Positions 1-8,399 of a stretch of 18,133 bases of DNA are shown piece after piece; positions within the stretch are counted from its first letter, which is position 1; each line of letters starts with the position of its first letter. This DNA is from Nephromyces sp. MM_2019 (taxonomy: Eukaryota; Apicomplexa; Aconoidasida; Nephromycida), in the NCBI GenBank assembly GCA_015657535.1, contig JADHZB010001953.1, positions 2,106 through 20,238 on the forward strand, read 5' to 3'. The position numbers and the translations under genes are program-made. Under the pieces are notes generated by a model. It searched no databases. It was not told the DNA's origin and worked only from the letters and a program-made list of their open reading frames with translations.

Positions 1-126
1 ATCTTCTACACAGGCATCTATCTTCTACACAGGCATCTATCTTCTACACAGGCATCTATCTTCTACACAGGCATCTATCTTCCTCTATCTATTTTCTACG
101 CAGGCATCCATCTTCTATCTATCTGA
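1..126. repeat. 19-bp minisatellite
   Basis: Four perfect tandem copies of ATCTTCTACACAGGCATCT occupy positions 1-76. Degenerate copies built from the same words (ATCTTC, CTACGCAGGCATCC, ATCTTCTATCTATC) follow to about 126. The array runs off the left edge of the window, so its full length is unknown. No reading frame of interest overlaps it. Confidence 0.95.
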
Positions 127-501
127 AGCTCTTATGCTACTTGTGAGTCAGGCAATCCTCAAGAAGCGTTGCACCTTTACATACACACACACAACTCTAA
201 TCAGCAGATGCTCATAAAGTTGCAGACATAAGGAAGAAGTTGGTAGGTTTTGTGTGCTGCAAACTTTACTGCAGTTTTGATAGAGAAACTCTCTTCTAGC
301 CTACTATTAAGGGAAATTTCTGCTCTTCCCTCCAATTCTTCTTACCTGCATTCTTGCTAAGAAAACATGAGAAACTAGGAAAATGCACAAGAAGAAGAAA
401 TCAGAGACCATGGAGCAAAACAAGAAAAAGAAACTGGAAAAAACGAGCAAACAAGGGAAAAAGCCCGAAGCAAAGATGCAGCGAAATCAGATGACAAAAA
501 G
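127..501. other. No confident gene; possible minus-strand splice sites and purine-rich stretch
   Basis: No gene can be supported. On the minus strand a pyrimidine-rich acceptor (ending TTTTCCTAG) lies near 385-390 and a good donor (GCAG before GTAAGAAG) near 345, enclosing a 29-nt segment. An open stretch near 180-275 could be another minus exon. The plus strand from 383 is A/G-rich and would encode a lysine-rich peptide, which is what such composition gives in any case. Confidence 0.3.
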
Positions 502-930
502 ACAGACACACACAGACACACACAGACACACAGACACACAGACACACAGACACACAGACACACAGACACACAGACACACAGACACACAGACACACAGACA
601 CACAGACACACAGACACACAGACACACAGACACACAGACACACAGACACACAGACACACAGACACACAGACACACAGACACACAGACACACAGACACACA
701 GACACACAGACACACAGACACACAGACACACAGACACACAGACACACAGACACACAGACACACAGACACACAGACACACAGACACACAGACACACAGACA
801 CACAGACACACAGACACACAGACACACAGACACACAGACACACAGACACACAGACACACAGACACACAGACACACAGACACACAGACACACAGACACACA
901 GACACACAGACACACAGACACACAGACACA
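502..930. repeat. 8-bp microsatellite, about 51 regular copies
   Basis: From about 523 to 930 the sequence is an almost perfect tandem array of the octamer CACAGACA. It is preceded at 502-522 by two 10-bp variant units. Eight is not a multiple of three, so each frame cycles through eight codons every 24 nt, and none of the six frames contains a stop. The long plus-strand frame rich in His, Arg, Thr, Asp and Gln, and the Cys/Val/Leu/Ser frames on the minus strand, follow from the repeat and are not evidence of genes. Confidence 0.97.
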
Positions 931-1030
931 AACAAAACGCAAGTTCAGACTTCAAAGCTACAAGCACATACATATAAAGCAAAAATCGCTATATAAAACC
1001 CTCACTAAAACTTGTACACGCACAATTTGC

Positions 1031-1518
1031 CTAAACGTTCGATACCAGCCTTTTCACACACGGAGAAAGCAGTAATATGCCTCCTAACTACAGAAAGAGC
1101 ATCAATTAGGTAGCATAGCCTCACACACATACAATCCACACACCTTCGCTAAGAGCTTCATCAGGGAATCCACTTGATGATAACGGAAATCATACTGATT
1201 CTCTTCAATAAAGTCAATGATCTCATGAGGAAGGGTAGTACTCCGCAAATTCCTAGCAGCGGATATCTTCAACTGGATAGCTGCATGCAAGTGTGTGTGT
1301 AGAGATACATGAAGATTCGTAGATACCTTTGTACGTGTGTGTAGAGATACTTGAAGATTCATAGATGCGTTTGTGTGTGGATTTATGGTGCACATGCATA
1401 GCTGCATGTGTGTGTGCGGATATATACGGTGAAGATTCGTAGCTACGCACAAGCACACATTTTTGAGCTTGTGTCAGCATAAGATGAAAGCAACAGCTGT
1501 GGGGATTTAATAGCTTGA
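1031..1518 (-). CDS. 3' part of an unidentified multi-exon gene
   Basis: I do not recognise the family. Two minus-strand exons are convincing. Exon 1280-1144 follows an acceptor ending TGCATGCAG and reads LKISAARNLRSTTLPHEIID then FIEENQYDFRYHQVDSLMKL, ending LAK before a GTGTGT donor. Exon 1087-1031 follows an acceptor ending TTTCTGTAG and encodes LGGILLLSPCVKRLVSNV and a TAG stop. The junction is phase 0 and the intron is 56 nt. A possible upstream exon at about 1518-1447 (NPHSCCFHLMLTQAQK; donor GTGC before GTAGCT, or alternatively at 1459) leaves one base, matching the two bases carried by exon 1280-1144. Acidic and hydrophobic residues alternate as in a helical protein, and no signal peptide or membrane segment is seen. 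The 5' end is not found. The core exons are likely; the upstream exon is a guess. Confidence 0.45.
1301..1384. repeat. 42-bp tandem duplication inside a predicted intron
   Basis: Two diverged copies (1301-1342 and 1343-1384) share AGAGATAC, TGAAGATTC and TAGAT at the same spacing. A further related stretch with GAAGATTCGTAG follows at about 1430-1445. The duplication lies in the predicted intron of the minus-strand gene ending at 1031. Confidence 0.75.
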
Positions 1519-1646
1519 AGCGTAGAATTGTAAGCAACAAAAAGTGAGAAGCTTAAAATCAAAGAGAAACAGATAAGAAGAAACGGAGGAGAAAATTGTG
1601 TGCATACCTGTGTATACAGGCAGTCAATACACTCACGTACACACAG

Positions 1647-1727
1647 ACAAATGCTAATAATTAGCACACACGAACAAAGGCTAACCATCAACACACACCG
1701 ACAAAGGCTAACCGTTAACACACACAC
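1647..1727. repeat. 27-bp minisatellite, three copies
   Basis: Three consecutive 27-bp units start at 1647, 1674 and 1701. Each begins ACAAAKGCTAA and ends in a CACACAC run; copies two and three share ACAAAGGCTAACC. The plus-strand reading frame across it (1600-1878) is low in complexity and not supported as a gene. Confidence 0.85.
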
Positions 1728-2806
1728 CATTTCAAGATCTCATAAACACACACAATCAAGAAGCAGTTTGCTACTTTCTCTTCCTGCTATTTCATCTCGC
1801 AGTAATAATCAAGCCAAAAGCACACTAAAGCAGAACACACAAAGTAAAGAAGAGAGAGTCAACAACACACTACACTAACTTCTCACACGCACCATCACAC
1901 GAAGCATCAAATACTGGAAACTGCTCAACTCCTTTATTCATCAAAAAAGGACGTCAAAGCCTCTATAAAGTCCACTTATTAGCAAAATCTCCGCTTCTAC
2001 TACTTAAATAATCTTTATAGGCGAAAATAAAGGCAAAATCAGCTAGAATTACCTCCCAAAATCCTCGTTTTTTCTACCTTTGACATTCTTATTATAAAGA
2101 AGACTATAAAAGACAAAATACATCAAATGATGCATAGAAATAGCATTTTTTCCAAAGAAAAATTGTGCCAAATCCAAATAAAACGAGTTTTCTCACGTTA
2201 TTTCAGAGGCAAATCTAATTATATATAAGCGAAAAGCTCCTTTAAAAGGCCTTTCTAACTCAACGATTTGCGAATTTGAGAAAATCATCAAAAAAACAAC
2301 TCAAAAAGCGAAGATATTTCTTTTCAAAGCAAGAAAAAGCGAAAAGCGTACTAGGCAATCCACCGAGGAAATTCGCGCACACATGTGCTCGAAGGAAGGC
2401 ACTCGCAACGCACACAAAACGCGGATTTTATGAAAAGTAAAAACTCTTTTTTGCACACAAAATCTCCTTCCTTTAACTCTTTATTGCTTACTTCTTCATC
2501 TCACCGAAGTTTAGATGGGGTTAGCAGTTTTCTGAGTGAATACTAGCTTCATCAAAGTTTGCTTCTGGAGAGAAGCAGCAATTTTAGATGTGTGTGCAAA
2601 ATTTTCTTTGAAATTGCAAATCTAAAAATTGTGTGGAACTCGCTGAAAGAGAAGCTTTATATTATATGTGGTAGATATGAAGGTGGCGCAGTTTGTGTGT
2701 GTATGTGGGTGAGGAAATTTGTCTGTGTGAAGGTGGGGAAGTTTGCATGTGAAGGTGGGGCAGTTTGTGTATGTGAAGATCATGAATTCTGCGTGTGTGT
2801 AGATGA
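1728..2806. other. AT-rich interval without a confident gene
   Basis: No gene is supported. A plus-strand frame open for 57 codons (about 2250-2430, no usable ATG) is Lys/Arg-rich and matches the A-rich composition. A minus-strand acceptor (TTCTCTTTCAG) lies near 2647, followed by short open frames that could be an exon of a neighbouring gene. TG-rich sequence fills 2690-2800. Confidence 0.4.
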
Positions 2807-3065
2807 TCACTTCGCCGCATAAACACAAGGAATTTCCAACACGTTTTCCACCCTATACCACCCATTTTTTTCCATCTTTTTCATTTCCTCCCCCTCTTCA
2901 TCGTCCTTATACTCAATACCTCGCTCTAAAATCACACACAAGACATCACTACAACTCACCATTCAACAGCTGCAGCCAATTTGGAGGCAACTGGTTGCGT
3001 AAGCTAAGCCATTCAGGCACTTTATTGAAGGGTATATCCAGTGAAGAAACAATTTTTTCTGGCAT
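2807..3065 (-). CDS. Two-exon small hypothetical protein (about 74 aa)
   Basis: I do not recognise the family. The ATG at 3065-3063 opens exon 3065-2960, which encodes MPEKIVSSLDIPFNKVPEWL then SLRNQLPPNWLQLLN and ends at a strong donor (AATG before GTGAGT). A 34-nt intron (2959-2926, ending GATTTTAG) joins in phase (one base plus two) to exon 2925-2807. That exon is acidic then basic, EYKDDEEGEEMKKMEKNGWY, and ends CVYAAK and TGA. Three tryptophans and the charged tail suggest a small soluble protein. Upstream exons are possible: 3277-3262 (MDASL, donor GTGAGC) and 3190-3155 (GKRLFLKPEKS) are in phase with each other and with this exon, but joining them needs a poor AGAG acceptor near 3072. 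I therefore prefer the internal ATG as start, without excluding a longer N-terminus. Confidence 0.5.
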
Positions 3066-3169
3066 TTTAATAGGTCCTCTTAGCCTAGCAATATAATATG
3101 GAATCTTTTGTGTGTGTGTGGATGAAGGTAGCTAACCAAATGAAGTCATAAAACCTGATTTTTCAGGTT

Positions 3170-3373
3170 TCAAAAATAGACGCTTTCCAACTGAAATTTT
3201 GCTGCATAAATGAGTGCATTTGGTGTGCAAATCGAAGCATAGCAATAGTGTATGCGCTCACGCAAAGAAGCATCCATTTTTCGTACACACACAAATGAAT
3301 ATTGCCATAGCCTTAAAGCGTGGATTTCATAGAGAAAAAGGCCATTGAAGTGGGTTTTACGACGATTTTCCAT
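3170..3373 (-). CDS. Unidentified open frame, possible 5' exon(s) of the gene at 2807-3065
   Basis: This is a 67-codon frame with an ATG at 3373 (MENRRKTHFNGLFLYEIHAL at the start), preceded by a good acceptor-like TCTTCATCTTCAG. No family is recognised. It contains the short MDASL segment ending at a GTGAGC donor (3262) and a TTTCAG acceptor at 3191, so it may really be two exons and an intron leading into the gene below. It could also be chance. It has no membrane segment or signal peptide. Confidence 0.2.
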   Translation of the reverse strand: MENRRKTHFNGLFLYEIHALRLWQYSFVCVRKMDASLRERIHYCYASICTPNALIYAAKFQLESVYF

Positions 3374-3392
3374 AACTGAAGATGAAGAGATT

Positions 3393-3427
3393 CTCCTGCT
3401 TCCTACACAGTAGAGACGAAGCAGGAG
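3393..3427. repeat. Perfect 10-bp inverted repeat (hairpin)
   Basis: CTCCTGCTTC (3393-3402) is mirrored by GAAGCAGGAG (3418-3427) with a 15-nt loop. No T-run or flanking gene points to a terminator. Its function is unknown. Confidence 0.7.
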
Positions 3428-4270
3428 GAAGCAAAGAAGATGCTTTACTTCTTCAGACTAGCAATCGGTAGACAAATTCAGAGAAAAAGTCTTTAGAGGA
3501 TGCTGCTTCACACTAGCTTGTAGAGGAGGGAACTAGTGTTAAAGCAAGAGTAGCAGTAATCGCGTGCAGAAGTGGGAGGTTCTTCTTATGGGAGTACACT
3601 AGCAGATTAACGTTAGATGAGCCTAGCAGTCAGCTTGGAGAAGTGGGAGGTTCTTCCTCTTCTTCTTCTTGACTAGATTAGACATTCTAGGCCAATTTTG
3701 GCAACTAGTGTATAGTTTATGATAAAATGAAGGCTAAAAGCAGCCTCTAGGCTTTCTCTTGGCTAAGCTTTGAAATGGAAGTGGCCTGTGGCTTTATACT
3801 ACTTTTATTAGACTTTTTCGAGGATGAAAAAACAGCTAAATACTGAGGATAGGAAGAATGACGAATATCCTCAGTTAAGCTTTCCTAGTTTTTACATGAT
3901 AATTAGATAAAAGTAGTGTATGCTGCAAATATTGAGGAAGCAGTTGATGAGAGCATTAAATGATGAATAAGCGCTCGAAAAAACCAAAGAAAATGGTGTT
4001 TTGTGTGTAAATGGAGAATTCTGTAGAATTTTGTAGACTTTTTTGGACTTCTATTCATCTTTAGCTTATTTTCGCCGTTTTTTGCTTTGTTGCGCTGATT
4101 TTCGCAGATTTTCGCTGACTTTTCCTGCAGATTTTACATTTTCTCCTCATAACTTTTCCGAGAGATCTTTGCTACGAGTTATTTCTAAAGGGAAAATTAG
4201 TTGCTCAAATAGAGGAATTTTTTCTGAGGAAGCTAAATATAGAAAAATTAGAGTACCAAACCACTAAATC
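3428..4270. other. Interval rich in CTAG words, no confident gene
   Basis: No gene is supported. It holds two exact 18-bp copies of AGAAGTGGGAGGTTCTTC (3568-3585 and 3639-3656). A plus-strand frame open for about 50 codons over 3525-3672 lacks an ATG and ends in a serine run. At 4065-4150 a TTTTCGC word recurs several times. It may be UTR, intergenic or unannotated noncoding RNA. Confidence 0.35.
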
Positions 4271-4501
4271 ACTCAGAGTACTTCACGTCTACACACACAC
4301 ACATATTCACTGGTAATGCCCAGATCCAGGAAATCCTCCATTTCTTCAGCCAATAATGCCTAGTATGGACGGCTTAAAAGCATTTTTTCGAGCAGGCAAA
4401 CAGTGAAACCACTTCGCACACAAAACCCCCTTCGCACAACATATAACACACATGGAATATACAAGGCAGATTCCCCTATTTGCTCAAATGTTTGCTTTTT
4501 T

Positions 4502-4853
4502 TCATAGCTTTTTCCCAAAAAAACAAAGAGGATGTAACTTCCTCTTGTAGAAAGAAGAATCACGCTGACATGGTGCAAAAAATCCGCTTAAACAGGGTGC
4601 GAGATCTCCATCTTTTCCTGATAAGTCAAGTGAGAGATTTTGTCGTTCTAATAGCGCTTGAAGGATAATAAATAGTTCACGCTCTAGTTAAATTGAGCTC
4701 TAAGACTGCAGAAACCAAGGAATACGAAGAAAATTCAATGATTTTAAGGGGTTGGATGAGCTTCTTCAGGTAAACACACGAAAATACGAACAATTCTATA
4801 AATTTTGAGCTTTTTTTCTTCTTTTTCTCGTAAAAGGGGGTTATGTGCGAATC
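4502..4853 (-). CDS. 3' exons of an unidentified gene
   Basis: I do not recognise the family. Exon 4853-4788 follows a pyrimidine-rich acceptor (TTCATTTTCCAAG) and encodes FAHNPLLREKEEKKLKIYRI plus V. It joins, one base plus two, across a 104-nt intron to exon 4683-4502. That terminal exon is open for 59 codons before TGA and contains RELFIILQALLERQNLSLDL then SGKDGDLAPCLSGFFAPCQR. The N-terminal part looks like an amphipathic helix and the middle carries two Cys in a Pro/Gly-rich stretch. The donor (GTTC before GTATTT) is weak. Upstream exons are lost in the GAA/CTT-rich tract. The terminal exon is the better supported half; an overlapping minus-strand frame (4360-4578) is the main competitor. 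Confidence 0.4.
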
Positions 4854-4918
4854 CTTGGAAAATGAATGTAGACGTGATGGGATTTAGAATATTAAAAATG
4901 CGAAAATCGCAGAAATAT

Positions 4919-5095
4919 AAAGAGGAAGGAGGAGGAGGAAGAAGAAGAAGAAGAAGAAGAAGAAATGAGTTTTTTAAGAAGATAAAGAAGAAGATGAAGA
5001 TCAAGAAATGAGTTTTTAAGAAGAAGAGAGAAAAAGAAGAAAATAAAGAAAAAGAAAAAGATGAAGGAATGAATGTTTTAAGAAGAAGAAGCAAA
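4919..5095. repeat. GAA/GGA tract with a three-copy diverged repeat
   Basis: AGGAGGAGG runs into (GAA)n, after which a unit beginning GAAATGAGTTTTTTAAGAAG recurs with variation near 4963, 5006 and 5070. The minus-strand frame through it (Leu/Phe-rich) and the plus-strand Lys/Arg frame follow from composition and are not called as genes. Confidence 0.8.
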
Positions 5096-5548
5096 TTAAA
5101 TGAACGTTAAGGAAAAACATCACACAATATCCAGAGAATACCAAACTAAGTTTTCAGCACAAAGAAATCTTCTTTAAAGAATATAAACAAAAGCATTCTT
5201 ATAGAGGATAAAGAAGCCCCCCACACCATGAAATCTGCTTGATTCAGTATTGAAGCTCCAAAATTAGGATTTACAGTTTTCCGTCTTCACTCTTTTCCTA
5301 GAAAATCCACCAAAACACACAAAATCCACGATTTATAGTAAAATGCGATTTTAGCTGCAATTTCACACGCATTTGGCAGCAATTTCTCGCTTTTTTTAGC
5401 CCTCCCTCCACTTGAATGAGCATCTCGCACACGTATAGAATTGAGTCATTGGCTCGTCCGAAGAGCGAATCTGGATTTGATAAAAGTACGCCTCAGAGTG
5501 TGTACATTGAGGGCAAGCAGCTGTAAGGAAGAAAAGATGGATTCAACA
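5096..5548. other. AT-rich interval, no gene seen
   Basis: I see no exon flanked by convincing splice sites, no RNA gene and no notable repeat. It separates the two minus-strand genes ending at 4502 and 5549. Confidence 0.4.
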
Positions 5549-6061
5549 TCATAAAAAAGGTGAACAAAAAAAATTCGCCTGATATCGCTGCCTGATTCTA
5601 TTTTCATGTGCGTGCGCTGCTATTTTCGTAGGCTGCTGCTTGTGTGTATGTGTGTGTTTATGTGAGAATAGATTAGCTTTTTCCCAGAGAAAATCCTCAT
5701 TTTTAGCTACATCTGGCAATTCGAAATCATTACTCGCAAGAATCTTAAGAGGCACTTTTTCATCATCAAATTTCAGCCGTTTTCTGGTCCTTTTTTCAGC
5801 TTAAAAAGTATATCTTCACAGGTAAAGTCAAGAAGAGACTCCTACCAAAAGCACACCGGAAAATTCATCAACAGAAAAAGTCAGGATATGCATTAGAGAG
5901 ATTTTCCAGAACACAAACGAAAAGCAGCCGTTGAGAAATCTATTTTCCTCCGAAAATTTTGGCGTAGCTTTGCCAGTCGTTTTATTTTTCGACTCGATTT
6001 TGGAAAGATGGTTGCTCTCCTCAGAAACCGACACACGCACACACACATGTGTATATGCCAT
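5549..6061 (-). CDS. Two-exon hypothetical protein (about 151 aa)
   Basis: I do not recognise the family. The ATG at 6061-6059 opens exon 6061-5857, whose product is MAYTHVCVRVSVSEESNHLS followed by a Lys/Thr/Ser-rich stretch (KIESKNKTTGKATPKF) and a hydrophobic segment around FVFWKISLMHILTF. A 57-nt intron (5856-5800) joins in phase, one base plus two, to exon 5799-5549. That exon contains a basic patch (EKRTRKRLKFDDEK), then VPLKILASNDFELPDVAKNE and DFLWEKANLF, then a His/Thr stretch translated from a (CA)n run, and ends at TGA. A 27-nt in-frame segment after codon 5 (GTGTGT...CTGAG) could also be an intron. The charged central part looks genuinely coding. The exact N-terminus and whether the CA run is translated are uncertain. 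Confidence 0.42.
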
Positions 6062-6108
6062 AGAAAAAAGTAATGTAAAAAAGCCTTAATCGGAAGAAAT
6101 TCTCCCAT

Positions 6109-6470
6109 TATATCAAAGCATAACTGGGAATCTTAAGCAGAAGAAGAAGAGAGGGTATTCTAGCCGAAAAAAGCTGCCCTGAAGAGCTACTTCTTATTAG
6201 CAAAGAAAACTCATGCAATCCAGTAGAGAAGCACTCTTTTTACGTTCTTTGATGAAAGCCAAAACTTCACCCTTGAAGATATGGCAAGTTTTAGTGTTTT
6301 GATATAGCTTTTTGGGCTAGAAAAAAGCTTGTCTAAGCTTGGTAGCGGGTGGGTAAGAATATATCCGAGGGTTTATAGCTGTTCAAATTCTCTTTCTCTC
6401 TCAATCTCTCTCTCTCAATCTCTTCATACTAGCAGAAGTCTCTTTTGATTACGGCGAAACGCACCTTTAA
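6109..6470. other. Interval with CT microsatellite, no gene seen
   Basis: An impure (TCTC)n/CAATC tract lies at about 6388-6425. No coding exon with good splice sites was found on either strand. I searched it for the expected C-terminal zinc-ribbon exon of RPC11 and found no CPxC or SADEP-like coding. Confidence 0.4.
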
Positions 6471-6471
6471 A

Positions 6472-6919
6472 TCAACACTGCAAACCCCCCAACAGCTCCC
6501 TGATAACCCCCCACACACCGCCATTTTCACAATCAAACACACAATTTGCCTGCATTTTGTTGCACTTTCAGGCAATCAAAAGCCTGTTACTTGCAAACTG
6601 CCCATCTTCATGAAGGCCTTCAAACGGCCGCCTAATTTGGCGACGGCAAATTCCCGAACATCTATATATGCATTTCTTGCTTGTGTGTGTGCGTGTGTTT
6701 TGACGGTATGTATTCACTTGTCTAACCTTGAGTAATGGCACCTTTGGGAGTATCATTCATAGAGAAGGGATCTTCAGCTTTCTTTGGGCTCAACCAGGTC
6801 TTGTTTACAACTTTAGAAGTCACGTTGAAGATGTAAGGGCAGGTCTTACAATAAAATTGCAACTGTACTTCATTCCTCAAAAGAAGCAGATTATGGCATG
6901 TAGGGCAAAAGAGGGCCAT
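6472..6919 (-). CDS. RPC11: DNA-directed RNA polymerase III subunit RPC11 (POLR3K), exon 1 certain, 3' exons tentative
   Basis: RPC11 is a small Pol III subunit with an N-terminal Zn ribbon and a C-terminal TFIIS-like ribbon used in RNA cleavage and termination. The ATG at 6919 starts MALFCPTCHNLLLL, with Cys 5, 8, 24 and 27 in the family pattern and the hallmark CKTCPYIFN (human CNTCPYVHN) followed by VTSKVVNK. Exon 1 ends at a phase-1 donor at 6727 (CAAG before GTTAGA) or 6742. Best continuation: exon 6661-6591 (acceptor TATATAG, donor CAA before GTAACA) and exon 6549-6472 (acceptor AATGCAG, TGA stop). Both are in phase and give 113 residues, close to the family's roughly 108. This C-terminus (VAKLGGRLKAFMKM, later CVFDCENGGVW) only faintly resembles the second ribbon: the CPxC pair and the SADEP hairpin are missing. 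The 3' model may therefore be wrong. Confidence 0.85.
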
Positions 6920-6952
6920 TCTGATTGTAAAAGAGTGGAATGAGTGTGAAAG

Positions 6953-7005
6953 AATGAGAGAAAATGTGAGAGAAAATGTGGGAAAAAATGAGAGAAATGC
7001 AGATA
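6953..7005. repeat. Degenerate 12-14-bp tandem repeat upstream of RPC11
   Basis: About four units of the type TGAGAGAAAATG stand just upstream of the RPC11 ATG. On the transcribed (minus) strand this is a T/C-rich leader. It could be part of the 5' UTR or promoter; no specific site is recognised. Confidence 0.65.
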
Positions 7006-7062
7006 AAATGAGGAAAACAGAGGATTTTACTCGACTAATTTTGTAAAGGCGGGAAGATTTCT

Positions 7063-7332
7063 TCATAGTGATATATATCCGCGATTATGTGATTTTTTTA
7101 CGGTTCTTTCAGGAGAAAAGACCACAAAAATTAACACAAAATCTCCCGCAAAATCGGAGCACATCACACCACATCCCACACACAAAATGCGAATAGCGTG
7201 TCGGGTATCTGCATTCAAACACATAAACCAAGGCTTTCGAGAGGTTAACTTATAAAAGCGAATTTGAAGGAAAAACGCCCCTTTACAGGCAGTTTGGCGG
7301 AGAAAAATCCATAGAATACAAGGAAAAGACAT
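7063..7332 (-). CDS. Unidentified 89-aa open frame with a Cys cluster
   Basis: I do not recognise it. An ATG at 7332 opens 89 uninterrupted codons: MSFPCILWIFLRQTACKGAF at the start, then FYKLTSRKPWFMCLNADTRH, a cysteine cluster CVGCGVMC, a hydrophobic stretch (FVLIFVVF) and a basic end (SPERTVKKSHNRG). It ends at TGA about 140 bp before the RPC11 ATG, on the same strand. The Cys cluster hints at metal binding, but four Cys this close do not fit a named motif. It may be an intact single-exon gene, or hold exons of a longer one (an AG acceptor and several GT donors lie inside). The opposite strand has nothing better. Confidence 0.33.
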   Translation of the reverse strand: MSFPCILWIFLRQTACKGAFFLQIRFYKLTSRKPWFMCLNADTRHAIRILCVGCGVMCSDFAGDFVLIFVVFSPERTVKKSHNRGYISL

Positions 7333-7441
7333 AAACTGTCGCATGTGAACACAAGCCACTACATGCAATGCGTGTGTGTCTGTCTGTGTGTGTGTGTGTT
7401 TCTGCTATATCTCTACTACACAACACACCTATATCAAACAG

Positions 7442-7542
7442 ATTTCAAGCAGCTAAAAGCTTATCTTCCCGGTACTAACGCTCAAAGGCTTGGGATTAAA
7501 GCAAAGAAAAGTCTACGCAATAGCCAAACGATGCTACTATGA
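7442..7542 (+). CDS. Terminal exon of an unidentified gene
   Basis: An acceptor (ATATCAAACAG) is followed by 32 codons reading FKQLKAYLPGTNAQRLGIKA then KKSLRNSQTMLL and a TGA at 7540-7542. Two bases precede the first full codon. Composition is balanced and basic and the minus strand is broken by stops, so this strand is preferred. No family is recognised. Upstream exons are not resolved. A minimal first exon ending ATGC at 7371 before GTGTGTG would be in phase and give a 35-residue peptide, but this is speculative. TG repeats at 7371-7402 lie in the presumed intron. Confidence 0.38.
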
Positions 7543-7544
7543 AT

Positions 7545-8095
7545 TGCACACAGCACATACCTGGCAAAGATGAGGATATCTCTGTGTGTGTAATCTCAAG
7601 CTATATTCCACAGCATTTCAGGAGTCGTCATAGCTACAGCAGAAGAAGAGAGAAGAGGAAGAATTAGCCTCTCAACGCAAAAATTATCTTCCACACACAC
7701 ACATGCTGATCAATTGAAAACACCAATAAAAGGCAAAAAATAGGCATTTCATTACTGGAGGAATAGGATAAAGCTACGACTTATTACGCCATAATGTGAT
7801 GATACACACACTTTCCTCTGATTAGAATAAACTCCCAAACTTTCGTGATCTGGAAAAGCAAATAAATCTACGCACATAGCAAAAACTGCAGGATAGAAGA
7901 TAAAACAACACACACATGCGACTTAAAGAAAAATCGTTTGCTCAATTCAAAGAATAGCGAAAAAAACAACTGTTTTAGCAGTATTTTTAACGATAAATTC
8001 TGTAGTTTACACCCTGAAGACTCACACAACCTCCTATTCACATTAATTGAAGGCTTTTATCCTTCAATACGCAAAGTCGGCGATGAATGCTTTAA
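7545..8095. other. Interval without a confident gene
   Basis: No complete gene is supported. A plus-strand frame over 7938-8123 contains LHPEDSHNLLFTLIEGFYPS and could be an exon preceding the pair at 8098-8245. Short CA runs occur near 7692-7704 and 7905-7915. Confidence 0.35.
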
Positions 8096-8097
8096 AG

Positions 8098-8245
8098 AAA
8101 AGCAACTTCTTTGCAATTTTTGAGGGTGAAGCCGGAGGGTTGTGCAGGTACCGCAATGGACCCCAGAATACCGTTTTTTCAGGGAAATTTCTACTCAAAT
8201 TACCAGAAAATGTAGCATTCATGAACTCTGGCCTCGAGGATGAAG
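8098..8245 (+). CDS. Two candidate exons of an unidentified gene, frame ambiguous
   Basis: A donor at 8147 (TGCAG before GTACCG) and an acceptor at 8183 (CCGTTTTTTCAG) define a clean 35-nt intron. A second donor (GATGAAG before GTATCT) follows at 8245. One phase-consistent reading gives ATSLQFLRVKPEGCAG then KFLLKLPENVAFMNSGLEDE. Another gives KSNFFAIFEGEAGGLC then a short tail ending at TGA within the second exon; it has the longer upstream open frame, from about 8047. The minus strand is also open here for 76 codons. The splice sites are better evidence than any one frame. No family is recognised. Confidence 0.3.
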
Positions 8246-8261
8246 GTATCTCTATGATTTG

Positions 8262-8391
8262 CAACTTCAAATCACACACAAACGCCACACACACAGAGTT
8301 ACACTTTATCTCATCGCTGCGATACTCAACTTCAAATCACACGCAAACGCCACGCACACACACACCGCTCACACATAGAATTACACTTCAC
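8262..8391. repeat. 65-bp tandem duplication
   Basis: CAACTTCAAATCACAC starts at 8262 and again at 8327. Both copies continue with CAAACGCCAC, a CACACA run and GAATTACACTT or GAGTTACACTT. The reading frame across it is low in complexity. Confidence 0.8.
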
Positions 8392-8399
8392 TACCGACC

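Noticed and set aside
375..1075. Long ORFs on both strands (Cys/Val/Leu/Ser-rich minus, His/Thr/Asp/Gln-rich plus)
   Set aside because: They exist because the 8-bp repeat has no stop in any frame; nothing outside the repeat supports coding.
2250..2430. 57-codon plus-strand Lys/Arg-rich frame
   Set aside because: No ATG near the start and composition expected from A-rich DNA; no convincing splice borders.
5828..5890. SVDE within MHILTFSVDEF as the missing RPC11 SADEP hairpin
   Set aside because: It shares M, T, S, D and E in register, but no Cys follow, it lies over 600 bp away, and it fits the 5549-6061 gene in phase.
6728..6943. Plus-strand ORF opposite RPC11
   Set aside because: It is the antisense shadow of RPC11 exon 1, whose zinc-ribbon motifs are unmistakable.
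8262..8391. CRISPR-like direct repeats
   Set aside because: Only two copies, no uniform spacers, a clearly eukaryotic context, and a simple tandem duplication explains them.
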